DNA from: Bacteroidetes bacterium MedPE-SWsnd-G2
Lineage (GTDB): Bacteria; Bacteroidota; Bacteroidia; Flavobacteriales; Flavobacteriaceae
DNA length: 64,000 bases
Direction: 5' to 3'
Assembly (NCBI GenBank): GCA_001874335.1
Contig: MPDE01000007.1
Coordinates: forward strand, 62,001 to 126,000
Part shown: positions 35,632 through 45,078 of the stretch, one piece after another
Layout: each line of letters starts with the position of its first letter
Position numbering within the stretch: the first letter of the stretch is position 1
Notes under the pieces: model-generated
Databases searched by the model: none
What the model was told of the DNA's origin: nothing
The model's input: only the letters and a program-made list of their open reading frames with translations
Program-made: the position numbers and the translations under genes

Positions 35632-37473
35632 ATGAAAAATTACCACTTATTAATCTGTCTTATCATTTCATGTTTGATTTATTCTTGTGATAAAGACACT
35701 CAAGGTTCTTCAATCACACCTGAGGAAACCTCTAATCATTCTCCTTCTGAATTCGCTCAAAACTTTGGAGTAGAAATCTCTCGAGATTTTTTGGGCAAGG
35801 TTGTTGACAAAAACAATCTGCCTATTGAAGGGGTTACCATAACAATAAAAAGTGAAACCGCTACAACAGATGCCAACGGTATCTTTATATTAAAAAATGC
35901 TTCTGTAAATGAAAATTTTGCTTACATAAAGGCTTTCAAAACAGGATACATCCATGGTTCTAGAGCCTTAGTGCCAACTAATGGGTTGAATAAGGTTAAT
36001 ATCATGTTACTAGATGAGCAGACTACTGGAACTACTTCTAACGGAAACCAAGAAACTATAACTACCCCCACGGGAGCAAGTGTTACTTTAAACGGAGGTT
36101 ATATTGACGAAAATGGCGACACCTATCCAGGAGCTGTTAATGTCATAATGCACCACTTATCCACAGACGACCTATTTTTAGAAGATAAAATGCCTGGAAT
36201 GCTATATGCCTCAAATAGTCAAAATGAAGAGCGTATGCTTCAAACATACGGCATGTTAGCTGTAGAATTAAGAGGTGAAAATGGCGAAGAGCTAAATCTC
36301 GCTGCAGATTCACCTGCAGAAATACGCATACCTCTACCTTCAAATATTACAGATTCTGCACCGTCAAGCATCCCACTTTGGTATTTTGATGAGCAACTGG
36401 GCTATTGGATTGAAGAAGGGGAAGCCATTTTAATGGAAAATGAATATGTGGGAACGGTTTCACATTTTTCGTTTTGGAATTGTGATGTAGAGCAACAAAT
36501 GGCTCTTTTAAATATAGTGGTGGTTAATGAGAACAACATCCCTCTACCTAATATTAAAGTACAATTATTTCTAAATGATAATAATGGATATCCGATCGCT
36601 ACAAGAAGTGGAATATCTAATGAAATTGGACTTATCTCAGGATATGTGCCTTTAAATCAAACATTAACAATTAGCGCCTTTGACTTATCCTGTTCAACCA
36701 ACGCTATATTTGATACAACGTTAGGTGCAATTACCGAAGACATCAATTATACACTTGTGCTACCAATTAGCACCAATGACGAATTTAGTATGGAAACCGT
36801 ATCCGGTGAATTTTTAACTTGTGATAACTTACCTATTACAAATGGGTATGTCAATCTAAGTCATGAAGGGATTATTTACACTGTCTTAGTAAGTAATGGT
36901 GACTTTGAAATCTCATTTTTGAATTGCTCTACCAATAGTGACCAATTTCAAATTCAAGGTGTAGACCTTGAAAACAACAAAATATCAGAGTATTTAGATC
37001 ACACTCTCACCCAACCTATTACAGATGTTGGTAGTTTTACATCTTGCGCTAACGGTAGCTATATGACCTTTACTCTAAATGGGACTGAAACTTTTGAATT
37101 CCATGAAGTAGATTGTTGGGCAGGTCAAGATGCAGTTCAATACTTTGTCCCAGAACATACCTTCTTACTTATTGCATCAGGTCCTGAATGCAATTATTTT
37201 AGTTTGTACGGCCAAAACTTTTCATCTACAAATTACGTCCCTACAGTCGGTACTTACAGCACCTACTCCTCTGAAAATACAGGAGGAAATTTTTCAATTG
37301 GTGAACCCTGCGTAAATATGGGTTCTTATGATGAACATTATATAACATATAACGTCACTCAGTTTGGGGAACCAGGAGAAATTATAGAAATATACTTTAG
37401 CGGCACAGTATCAAGTACCGAAGGTACTAATCAATCTATTGAAGGGTATATTCACGTAATTAGAACGCAATAA
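35632..37473 (+). CDS. Large lipoprotein with carboxypeptidase-regulatory-like domains
   Basis: A 613-residue lipoprotein: signal sequence with lipobox LIYSC (Cys19). Residues about 50-125 form a transthyretin-like carboxypeptidase-regulatory domain (LGKVVDKNNLPIEGVTITI...TTDANGIF). About 140-280 has a TPTGASVTLNGG...SHFSFWN region that I have seen in other Bacteroidota surface proteins. A second regulatory-like repeat follows (LNIVVVNENNIPLPNIKVQLF), and the C-terminal part has a cysteine-containing beta domain. It is probably on the cell surface; role unknown. It is monocistronic, with a terminator shared with tRNA-Tyr. Confidence 0.78.
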   Translation: MKNYHLLICLIISCLIYSCDKDTQGSSITPEETSNHSPSEFAQNFGVEISRDFLGKVVDKNNLPIEGVTITIKSETATTDANGIFILKNASVNENFAYIKAFKTGYIHGSRALVPTNGLNKVNIMLLDEQTTGTTSNGNQETITTPTGASVTLNGGYIDENGDTYPGAVNVIMHHLSTDDLFLEDKMPGMLYASNSQNEERMLQTYGMLAVELRGENGEELNLAADSPAEIRIPLPSNITDSAPSSIPLWYFDEQLGYWIEEGEAILMENEYVGTVSHFSFWNCDVEQQMALLNIVVVNENNIPLPNIKVQLFLNDNNGYPIATRSGISNEIGLISGYVPLNQTLTISAFDLSCSTNAIFDTTLGAITEDINYTLVLPISTNDEFSMETVSGEFLTCDNLPITNGYVNLSHEGIIYTVLVSNGDFEISFLNCSTNSDQFQIQGVDLENNKISEYLDHTLTQPITDVGSFTSCANGSYMTFTLNGTETFEFHEVDCWAGQDAVQYFVPEHTFLLIASGPECNYFSLYGQNFSSTNYVPTVGTYSTYSSENTGGNFSIGEPCVNMGSYDEHYITYNVTQFGEPGEIIEIYFSGTVSSTEGTNQSIEGYIHVIRTQ

Positions 37474-37500
37474 CTTGTAATCAAAAAAGACCAAAACAAA

Positions 37501-37532
37501 AAAGACCATTCAGTTTGAATGGTCTTTTTTTT
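37501..37532. terminator. Bidirectional terminator between lipoprotein gene and tRNA-Tyr
   Basis: A 10-bp stem AGACCATTCA (37503-37512) / TGAATGGTCT (37516-37525), GTT loop, T run to 37532 on plus and a matching T run on minus. It serves the plus-strand lipoprotein gene and the minus-strand tRNA. Confidence 0.9.
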
Positions 37533-37533
37533 G

Positions 37534-37615
<82 letters not shown>

Positions 37616-37721
37616 AAAAGCGGTGGCAAATATATTATAGTTTTTCGATTGAAACAACAATTTTAATTAAGTATTTCAAAAAAAATAATATTCAATAATC
37701 AACCTACTACTCTTCAGTGTT

Positions 37722-40466
37722 TTACAACTGATAAATTAATCTAAATGTGATAAATCTTGGTTGTATAAAATACTCTGTAGCACTTACAGAAAAGCTATTA
37801 GAGCTACTTTGGTTCTGAGATTTAGTATCTAATAAATTAGAAGCCTTTATTTGATATTCCAGCTTACTATCGGCATTTTTTCGATACGATAAAGAGGCAT
37901 CCCAAAATTCATAACTATTTATGGTCCCATCTTCATCACTAAAATTGTTATAGGTAAACTCGGTTCTAAACGTTAGCACTTTCCAAATTAAAGCATCAAA
38001 CTCGGCAGAAGGCGCACTTGTTGTAAATTTTGTTCGACTAGAACCTTGATCATTATCCGAAAGATTTAAACGGTACCCCAATTCAAAATTAGGTGCTTCT
38101 CTAAAATTTGTTCGTAAACCAAATCTATAAGTCTGATTGTAGTTTTCATTTACAGAGCGAATGTCGTTTATAAATTGGTTAAATTTTGAATAACTAAAAT
38201 TAGCATTTATTGTCCCTCTAAATTTTCCAAATGTACGCTGAAACCTTCCGTTAGCCGTAAAACTTTCATCTGCAAATCCAGAGTTAAAAGGTGTTGATAC
38301 TCTAATGGTCGAACTCTGATCAGGATTTAAAGGATCTGGATTATCTACAGGTAAAAATCGTGACTGATTTCTAATTTGATCCATGCTTTTGTTATAGTTT
38401 AAATTCACAAACACATTGGTGTAATTAAACATATTAAAACTAAAGTAAGACGCATTTATATTATGTGACAATGCACTTTCTAATTCGGGGTTACCAGCAA
38501 ACAAATTGTCATAGTTATTTAACACTAATCCTCTGGCAAACTGAGACACATCTGTAAACTGAGTTTGCATACCATAGTTTAATACAATTTGCTCACTCTT
38601 TTTAAGCTGAATTCGCACATCAAAATCTGGTAATACTCGGAAGAAATCGTCTGTAACTTTCACACCGAATTGCTCGTTTTTAGCGCTATAGGCATGTCCT
38701 GATAATCCAGGAGTAAATGTGAAAATTCCTGTTTTGAATCTGTAATGCACACCTAAATACACATCACTAAAGGTGTAATCTGTATCATTCACATCCAAAC
38801 CATCATTAAAAACTGGTGTTGGATCAAATTCTAATCCGTTGTCTAAATTTTGAAAGATTCTTGAATCAAATCTTTGATTGCTATAAATGGTTCCTAAAGT
38901 GAAGTTGATATTACTCTTTTGGTTTAAAACATTCCAATAGTCAACCTTAGCATCTAATTGATTTGTTTTAACACGTCTATCTTGACCAATGTCATAATCC
39001 ATTTGCAAAGCATCTAATCCTAATCCAGAAGCCGTAAACGCATAAGCATCCTTATCTTCTAAAACCGCGTTGTAAAACGGGTCTTCATCTTGGTACAAGT
39101 GCTGTACTTCTAACGCAAAAATGTTATCTTCATTAAGCGTGAAGTAGTAGTTTAAATTCTGATTTATACTGTAAGGTGAAGATTCTTCAAATTGATTTAT
39201 ATCACCATTAATAGATGATAATAGATTTTGATCCTGACTTTCCTTTGAAAGTCTCCCTAGGATATCGTAATCTAATTGGTTATTAGCATTGGGTTGATAC
39301 TTAAAGCTGAGTTTCATTAATCCCAAATCACTTTTTTGAGAAGTATTACTTTGAGTAATTTCGTCAGGAATACCTAATTCGGGATCGGTGTATTGCACCG
39401 AGTTGTTTTCTTGTAATTCAATTCTGCTACCTGAAAAAATTGCAAATCCGCTAAAATCAATAGATTTTTTTGGAGAATAACTAAAGTTTGCTGCACCAAA
39501 TTTGGTGTTAATATCCTTTGCTCTATTATTCTGAAGTGACAAAAACCCAAGGCTATTAGACCCCAAATTAATATTTGTACCACTTTGACGACTCGGACTC
39601 CTAAAGCCTCCTGTAAAGTTAAAATAGTCTCTCCGCGTAAATGCAATTTCACCAATATCGTTTAAATCACCAATAAGATTTAAACTAAACTCTGGGCTAT
39701 AATAAAACAACTTTGGTTGTAGTAAATAAATAGGGTCGTCGTTTGAGATTCCTCCACCAGCTGTGATATCACCAAACCAAAAATTCTTCTTCCCTTCTTT
39801 TAATTTAATGTTTATAGCAATATTGTCTTGATTATTGGTAACACTACTTAATTGGCCAACCTCAGCATAATTCTTTAACACCTGAACCTTATCAACCGCA
39901 TTGGCCGGAATGTTTTTTGTTGCCAATTTAGAATCACCATCAAAAAAATCTTTTCCATCAACCATGACCTTATTAACCGTTTTTCCTTCAATTTCAATTT
40001 CACCATCATCGGTGACTTCAACTCCTGGTAGTTTTTTTAGGACATCCTCTAGTTTTCGTTCCGTCCCACTGGTAAAAGAATCGGCGTTATATACCAAGGT
40101 ATCTCCCTTAATGGTTACTGGCATTTCATAAACCAATTCAATTTCATCTAGGGCATTATCTGTTTTTAAAACAAAGTCTTTATTTATATCGGCCTCTTTT
40201 GTGGTTAAGACTTGCTCAAAGGTTTTCATACCAACATAACTTACTTGTATGCTGTATGTGTTATTTTTTTCTAATGATAGTTTATAGCGTCCTTTGTCAT
40301 TCGTAACACCATAAGATTCTAAGGCCTTTGTGGCTTGATTAATAGCAATTACATTTGCTAACTCAAGAGGAGCACCTATACTATCTTTCACTACACCTTC
40401 TACTTTAATTTGAGCATGAGAATATAGGGTTACTAATAAAAGTAACAGTGGTAATATTTTTTTCAT
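37722..40466 (-). CDS. TonB-dependent-receptor-like outer membrane beta-barrel protein
   Basis: A 914-residue outer-membrane protein. It has a signal peptide (cut near SHAQ, 19), an N-terminal carboxypeptidase-regulatory domain (about 22-105, VEGVVKDSIGAPLELANVIA) and a plug-like region (about 110-235, LEDVLKKLPGVEV...VMVDGKDFF). A long barrel full of alternating aromatic/polar strands follows and ends FITFRLIYQL. I see no clear TonB box. This form is common next to GLPGLI genes in flavobacteria. It is last of the minus-strand block led by the gene at 42751. Its substrate is unknown. Confidence 0.85.
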   Translation of the reverse strand: MKKILPLLLLLVTLYSHAQIKVEGVVKDSIGAPLELANVIAINQATKALESYGVTNDKGRYKLSLEKNNTYSIQVSYVGMKTFEQVLTTKEADINKDFVLKTDNALDEIELVYEMPVTIKGDTLVYNADSFTSGTERKLEDVLKKLPGVEVTDDGEIEIEGKTVNKVMVDGKDFFDGDSKLATKNIPANAVDKVQVLKNYAEVGQLSSVTNNQDNIAINIKLKEGKKNFWFGDITAGGGISNDDPIYLLQPKLFYYSPEFSLNLIGDLNDIGEIAFTRRDYFNFTGGFRSPSRQSGTNINLGSNSLGFLSLQNNRAKDINTKFGAANFSYSPKKSIDFSGFAIFSGSRIELQENNSVQYTDPELGIPDEITQSNTSQKSDLGLMKLSFKYQPNANNQLDYDILGRLSKESQDQNLLSSINGDINQFEESSPYSINQNLNYYFTLNEDNIFALEVQHLYQDEDPFYNAVLEDKDAYAFTASGLGLDALQMDYDIGQDRRVKTNQLDAKVDYWNVLNQKSNINFTLGTIYSNQRFDSRIFQNLDNGLEFDPTPVFNDGLDVNDTDYTFSDVYLGVHYRFKTGIFTFTPGLSGHAYSAKNEQFGVKVTDDFFRVLPDFDVRIQLKKSEQIVLNYGMQTQFTDVSQFARGLVLNNYDNLFAGNPELESALSHNINASYFSFNMFNYTNVFVNLNYNKSMDQIRNQSRFLPVDNPDPLNPDQSSTIRVSTPFNSGFADESFTANGRFQRTFGKFRGTINANFSYSKFNQFINDIRSVNENYNQTYRFGLRTNFREAPNFELGYRLNLSDNDQGSSRTKFTTSAPSAEFDALIWKVLTFRTEFTYNNFSDEDGTINSYEFWDASLSYRKNADSKLEYQIKASNLLDTKSQNQSSSNSFSVSATEYFIQPRFITFRLIYQL

Positions 40467-40501
40467 AATTGGTTATTAGTTTATTGGCTAATCAGATTTA
40501 A

Positions 40502-41374
40502 TTATCCTCGAGGTCGACCTTGTCCTCCCCTTCCTCTATACATTTCTCGCATTTCGGTCACCTTTTTTTCTACAATTTCATTGTATTCTTTTTTGGTAAC
40601 CTCCTTGCCTTTTGTTGGTACTTTTATGTCTTGCTTCTCTTCAGGATTTATGACAATTTTTGAACATAAAATCACCTTGTTTCCGGCAGTCAATTCCAAA
40701 ATTAAACCTGGTAATCCCCAATAGGTTTCTGGTCCTTGACTCACTGGAATTTGCGGTGTATACCACGCCACAACAGTTACCCCTTTTGGTACTTCTGGCA
40801 TAACCTCTTCTTTTTTTGAGGCTGTACTATCTCCTTCTACCCTAGGTTTTTCCTCAGGACCACGACGTCTCATTTTAGTCCAATCAAACTCGTCTACAGT
40901 CTGTACAGCTGTGGCTTTAAAGCATAAATACTTCCCTATTTGTTTGGTTTCTGTACCCATCACCCACTCTAAAGGTTGCAATTCATCCTTTATTAAAAAC
41001 TGCTTTCCAAAAAACTCTTGTTCTTGCAACAATTGTTTGGATTGTACATTTTTATATTGAGCGCCATTAGAAAAACTCCCCATCATTGCCCCCCAGCGAT
41101 TTGGGCCACTGCCTGGAGCTTCAAGCTTTTCTTCTTCCTTATACATAGACTCAGATTTTGAAAACCTAAGCTCATAGGTTTTTTCAAGCATTGAACGCAT
41201 GCGGTCTGCAATTCTTTTCTTTTGTTCTTCAGTCATATCAGCTCGCCCCCAATTACTCATATCCATGGTGGTTTTAGTCTGATAAACTGCAACACCCTGA
41301 AAGTCTTGAGCAAAAGAAAATTGTGAAATAAAAAAAAGGAGAAAGATCCCTAAGGGTAATCGATAGGATTTCAT
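40502..41374 (-). CDS. GLPGLI family exported protein (copy 1)
   Basis: A 290-residue protein with a signal peptide (to about residue 22, QFSFAQ) and the family-naming motif in YWGLPGLILELTAG. The family is Bacteroidota-specific and of unknown function. It shares with copy 2 the sequence F.GVAVYQTKT near the mature N terminus, a FG..FLIKD.L..LEW segment and a Lys/Glu-rich C-terminal stretch (GKEVTKKEYNEIVEKK). The C terminus is Arg/Gly-rich. It has its own -7 box upstream, so it may be transcribed separately from copy 2. Confidence 0.88.
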   Translation of the reverse strand: MKSYRLPLGIFLLFFISQFSFAQDFQGVAVYQTKTTMDMSNWGRADMTEEQKKRIADRMRSMLEKTYELRFSKSESMYKEEEKLEAPGSGPNRWGAMMGSFSNGAQYKNVQSKQLLQEQEFFGKQFLIKDELQPLEWVMGTETKQIGKYLCFKATAVQTVDEFDWTKMRRRGPEEKPRVEGDSTASKKEEVMPEVPKGVTVVAWYTPQIPVSQGPETYWGLPGLILELTAGNKVILCSKIVINPEEKQDIKVPTKGKEVTKKEYNEIVEKKVTEMREMYRGRGGQGRPRG

Positions 41375-41407
41375 GTTTTTGGTTTAATAGTTGATAGTTT
41401 TGTTTAA

Positions 41408-41415
41408 CAAATATA
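41408..41415 (-). promoter_or_regulatory. -7 promoter box before GLPGLI copy 1
   Basis: The minus strand reads TATATTTG, matching TAnnTTTG, 33 bases before the ATG. No sure -33 element. It suggests an internal promoter within the GLPGLI block. Confidence 0.5.
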
Positions 41416-41528
41416 CAATTTGAATAAACACTCGATTTCGATTTATCATAACATTAACACGAATTATATTAAAGCCATGAGTAATTACATCGGTTAGACT
41501 ATAAAAACATGAAAAGGTTTAAAATAAA

Positions 41529-42371
41529 TTATCCTCCTATTCTAATTTCAATTCGTTCACCATCATTATCACCACTTGGACGGTATCTTTCATTCATTTC
41601 TTCCATCTTTTTTTGAAGAATTTCATCAAATTCTGCCTGAGTCACTTCTTTCCCTTTTTTAGGTTCAACGATACTCAGTTTCTCTTTAGGATTAATTACA
41701 ATCTTGCTGCAAATCACAGTTTCCTGCCCATCATTTACTTCAAGAATCAACCCTGGCAATCCAAAATATCTCCCTGGACCGTTGTTTACAGGAATTTCAG
41801 GGCTATACCAAGCTGTAATTGTATAAGGCTCCATTCGTACATTTTCAGATTCATCTAAATCTTTATCACCATTAAAACTTACACCTCCATCTCTAACTTC
41901 TCGCTCTCCAGTAATGGTTGCTTTAAAACATTCGTAATTACCAATGTTTTTCTTTTCCCCGCTCATTTTCCACTCTAAAGCTTCTAAATTATCCTTTATT
42001 AAAAACACTTTTCCAAAAACATCATTTTGATTGGTAAATCTATTTTCCTTGGTATTTTTATACAACACATCTGCTCCACCTGAATCAAACATTACAACCT
42101 GCATACCTGCTGGCTGTGGTGCTGATAAAGATTCTTCTTCTTTATAAATGGAGGCTTCTTTATTGAAACTTAAAACAAATGTTTTTTCAAATTGCTTTTT
42201 AAGCATCTCCATCATTCGCTGCTGCATTTCCCCACTCATTTGGGTACTATCCAATTTCACATCTACTTTTCGTTTTGTTTTATAGGTCGCTTGTCCTTGA
42301 AAATTTTGTGCACTCAAACCTGAGACAGATAACAAAATTGCGACTGCAATAATTTTAATTAATGAGGTCAT
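41529..42371 (-). CDS. GLPGLI family exported protein (copy 2)
   Basis: A 280-residue paralogue of the neighbouring gene, with a signal peptide (to about 21, GLSAQ) and the motif YFGLPGLILEVNDG. Same domain order: an N-terminal FQGQATYKTKRK beta strand, a Met-rich helix (EMQQRMMEMLKKQFEK), a FGKVFLIKD segment, then the GLPGLI strand and a charged C-terminal helix. It starts 23 bases after the small exported protein gene and is clearly cotranscribed with it. Confidence 0.88.
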   Translation of the reverse strand: MTSLIKIIAVAILLSVSGLSAQNFQGQATYKTKRKVDVKLDSTQMSGEMQQRMMEMLKKQFEKTFVLSFNKEASIYKEEESLSAPQPAGMQVVMFDSGGADVLYKNTKENRFTNQNDVFGKVFLIKDNLEALEWKMSGEKKNIGNYECFKATITGEREVRDGGVSFNGDKDLDESENVRMEPYTITAWYSPEIPVNNGPGRYFGLPGLILEVNDGQETVICSKIVINPKEKLSIVEPKKGKEVTQAEFDEILQKKMEEMNERYRPSGDNDGERIEIRIGG

Positions 42372-42394
42372 AACTATTCGATTTTTTGATTTTA

Positions 42395-42751
42395 CTATTG
42401 GTTTTTATAAAACTTTAAAGCCAGAGTCTTAAGTTGATTTAGTTGCTTTAAAATGAGTTCTGAATTAGATGAGTTACCTTTAAAAGACATTTTAAAATTT
42501 GAATCACTCTTAGATTCTTCAGTTTTTTTATTGCAATTAATTCCGATTTCTACCGGGACATCATCCCCCAGATCTTTTAATACCTCTTCCCAATTTTCAA
42601 TATCAATACTCTCAACATCTTCAATATTATCCACCGAAATTATCACACTCATTTCAGTAAATTCAGGTTTATTCTGAGATTTATTATGGGTTGTTTGTCC
42701 ATACCCTAAGGTGAGACAGCACATAAAAAAAGGAATTAAAAAATATTTCAT
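42395..42751 (-). CDS. Small exported protein of unknown function
   Basis: A 118-residue protein with a signal peptide (MKYFLIPFFMCCLTLGYGQ). The mature part is acidic in the middle (NIEDVESIDIENWEEV) and ends in a short helix. I recognise no family. It is first in the minus-strand block of GLPGLI genes and diverges from the sensor kinase gene across 119 bases that hold three GTTAAC repeats, so it is probably under control of that two-component system. Confidence 0.7.
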   Translation of the reverse strand: MKYFLIPFFMCCLTLGYGQTTHNKSQNKPEFTEMSVIISVDNIEDVESIDIENWEEVLKDLGDDVPVEIGINCNKKTEESKSDSNFKMSFKGNSSNSELILKQLNQLKTLALKFYKNQ

Positions 42752-42805
42752 GGTTATAAGGTTTTAATTGAAGTACAAATATTAGAAATTGAAAAAGCAG
42801 TTTCA

Positions 42806-42831
42806 GTTAACTTGTGTTAACGTCTGTTAAC
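42806..42831. promoter_or_regulatory. Three GTTAAC repeats at 10-bp spacing, probable response-regulator operator
   Basis: GTTAAC occurs at 42806-42811, 42816-42821 and 42826-42831, exactly one helical turn apart, with spacers TTGT and GTCT. Related ATTAAC (42844-42849) and TTTAAC (42851-42856) follow. OmpR-family regulators usually bind direct repeats at 10-11 bp spacing. The array is midway between the divergent small exported protein gene and the kinase gene. Confidence 0.65.
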
Positions 42832-42859
42832 CGACACCTTAAAATTAACTTTTAACAAG

Positions 42860-42867
42860 TACTTTTG
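42860..42867 (+). promoter_or_regulatory. -7 promoter box for the sensor kinase gene
   Basis: TACTTTTG matches TAnnTTTG and ends only 3 bases before the ATG at 42871, so the transcript would be nearly leaderless. The GTTAAC repeats lie 29-54 bases upstream of the box. Confidence 0.45.
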
Positions 42868-42870
42868 GGT

Positions 42871-44370
42871 ATGAATAAACGCAAACATCAGTTTTTACTA
42901 TACGTTATTATTGGAGTCATCTTATCTACAATAGGCATTCAAGTCTATTGGAATTACAAAAATTATTTATCTAATAAACAAACCTTTATAAATGAAGTTC
43001 AGATTAGTTTAGATAAAGCTGTTGATGATTATTATGCAAAATTGGCTACTAAATCTACAATTGGATTTAGCTTTAGTGGAGAGAGTTCTGAAGATTTTTT
43101 AGCTGAAAATGGAGCCTTTGATAGCATTATAAAACAATTAGACTTAAGCCACGGAAATTTCGATACCACCCACATTAAACCTGTTAAAGGCATGCAAGTA
43201 TTTAGAGGAAAATTGGCCGATTCTATTCTTCAAAATGAAAAACTGAATCCCACACCAACTCCTAAAGACAAGGTGTTTGGTGACTCGATCGAAATAGAAA
43301 AATTTAAAATTTTAACTTCAAAAGTAATTATATCTATCAATAATGATTCGCTGGTTTTAAAAGAATTAGACCCATTATTTAAGGACGAACTTTCTCGAAA
43401 ACAACTTCAACTCAACTATGCCTTACAATTTAAAAACGACCATAATGAAATTAAGCAGTTCACAAAGTCAGATATTGTATTAGACTCTACATCGCTAAGA
43501 AAAAAGACACTACTTAGCACAACATCAAAATCGGAGTTTCTACCCAAGAATAGTGTTTTGAGTGTTTACTTTAACAACATCAATAAAACAATTTTAAAAC
43601 GAATACTTTTTGGGGTTTTAATATCCTCTTTGTTGGTTTTTGCCATCATTGGCTGCTTACTCTACCTTCTAAAAATCATTAATAAACAAAAGCAATTAGC
43701 CGAAGTTAAAAACGATTTGATAAGCAATATTACTCACGAATTTAAAACACCTATTTCAACTATAAGTGTGGCCTTAGAGAGCATAAAGGATTTTAATGTA
43801 ATAGAAGACAAAGAAAAAACAAAAACCTACCTCAACCTGTCTATTAACCAATTGCAAAAATTAAATGTAATGGTTGAAAAACTGTTAGAAACCGCAACCT
43901 TAGACGGCGATAATTTAGAACTACAAAAACAACCTATTGATTTGGTAGAACTCATCAATATCCTCATAGAACGTCATTCGTTAAGCATTACGGATAAAAC
44001 AATTACTTTTAATACTAAGTATGATCAATTAGTTATTAATGCAGATGCGTTTCATATGGAAAATGCTATAAATAACATTTTAGATAATGCCATAAAATAT
44101 GGTGGGAATCACGTTGAAATAAATTTGACTTCAAATAATAACAAGGTTAAAATTGACATTTCGGATAATGGTGGGAATTTAAAAGCAAGTGAAACAACTC
44201 AAATTTTCAAGAAATTCTATCGCGTGTCTAAAGGAAACACCCATGATGTAAAAGGATTTGGAATTGGGTTGTATTACACCAAAAAAATTATAGAAAAACA
44301 CAACGGTGAGGTTGAAGCTAAACTACATCAAAACAACACTCATTTTATAATAAGTTTACCAAATGGATAA
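42871..44370 (+). CDS. Sensor histidine kinase
   Basis: A 499-residue membrane kinase. Starting from the ATG at 42871: TM1 at about 8-25, a periplasmic sensor region of about 215 residues, TM2 at about 245-267, a HisKA domain with His289 (NITHEFKTPIS) and HATPase_c with DNAIKYGG, DNGGN and GFGIGLYY boxes. There is no HAMP domain. The sensor domain has no similarity that I recognise. An in-frame TTG six bases earlier is not needed. The 3' end overlaps the response regulator by 8 bases, so the two are coupled partners. The likely targets are the divergent GLPGLI block and itself. Confidence 0.92.
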   Translation: MNKRKHQFLLYVIIGVILSTIGIQVYWNYKNYLSNKQTFINEVQISLDKAVDDYYAKLATKSTIGFSFSGESSEDFLAENGAFDSIIKQLDLSHGNFDTTHIKPVKGMQVFRGKLADSILQNEKLNPTPTPKDKVFGDSIEIEKFKILTSKVIISINNDSLVLKELDPLFKDELSRKQLQLNYALQFKNDHNEIKQFTKSDIVLDSTSLRKKTLLSTTSKSEFLPKNSVLSVYFNNINKTILKRILFGVLISSLLVFAIIGCLLYLLKIINKQKQLAEVKNDLISNITHEFKTPISTISVALESIKDFNVIEDKEKTKTYLNLSINQLQKLNVMVEKLLETATLDGDNLELQKQPIDLVELINILIERHSLSITDKTITFNTKYDQLVINADAFHMENAINNILDNAIKYGGNHVEINLTSNNNKVKIDISDNGGNLKASETTQIFKKFYRVSKGNTHDVKGFGIGLYYTKKIIEKHNGEVEAKLHQNNTHFIISLPNG

Positions 44371-45046
44371 CATAATCAAAATATTATTAGCAGAAGATGA
44401 ACCTGCATTGGGACTTATAATAAAAGAAAGTTTGGAATCTCGAAACTTCAAGGTTACCCTTTGCGAAAATGGAGAGCTTGCCTATCAACAATTTCAAAAG
44501 TCTGAATTCGATATTTTAGTTTTAGACGTTATGATGCCAAAAAAAGACGGATTCACTTTAGCCAAAGAAATAAGGCAAGTGGACGATACAATTCCAATCA
44601 TCTTTTTAACCGCTAAATCGCAAACTCAAGATGTAGTTGAAGGCTTTACAATTGGCGGTAATGACTACCTCAAAAAGCCATTTAGCATGGAAGAACTTAT
44701 TGTTAGAATAAACAACTTGGTTCAACGCACTCTCACTCAAAAAACAGGAAAACACTATAATATTGGTGCATACGTATTTGATTTCCCAAAGCAAACCTTA
44801 ACCTATAATGGCGAAACCTTGGTTCAACTTACCCATCGTGAATCTCATCTTTTGTTTCATTTAATTCAAAATAAAAACAAGGTACTCGATCGCTCTTTAA
44901 TTTTAAATAAACTTTGGGGCAACGACGATTTCTTTAGCGCTCGTAGCATGGATGTCTTTATTAGTAAACTCAGAAAAAAACTGAATAAGGATGATAACAT
45001 TCAAATTATAAACGTGCGAGGATTTGGTTATAAATTAATTGATTAG
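44363..45046 (+). CDS. OmpR-family response regulator
   Basis: A 227-residue two-domain regulator. The receiver domain (about 5-118) has the acidic pocket Glu11-Asp12, phosphoacceptor Asp55 (LVLDVMMPK), the TAK switch and LKKP lysine. A winged-helix Trans_reg_C domain (about 130-225) ends in DVFISKLRKKL and INVRGFGYKL. It overlaps the kinase gene by 8 bases. The GTTAAC repeats at 42806-42831 are the obvious candidate binding site. Confidence 0.94.
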   Translation: MDNIIKILLAEDEPALGLIIKESLESRNFKVTLCENGELAYQQFQKSEFDILVLDVMMPKKDGFTLAKEIRQVDDTIPIIFLTAKSQTQDVVEGFTIGGNDYLKKPFSMEELIVRINNLVQRTLTQKTGKHYNIGAYVFDFPKQTLTYNGETLVQLTHRESHLLFHLIQNKNKVLDRSLILNKLWGNDDFFSARSMDVFISKLRKKLNKDDNIQIINVRGFGYKLID

Positions 45047-45078
45047 AGTAAAATGAATTTTGTACTTTTCATTCTCTT

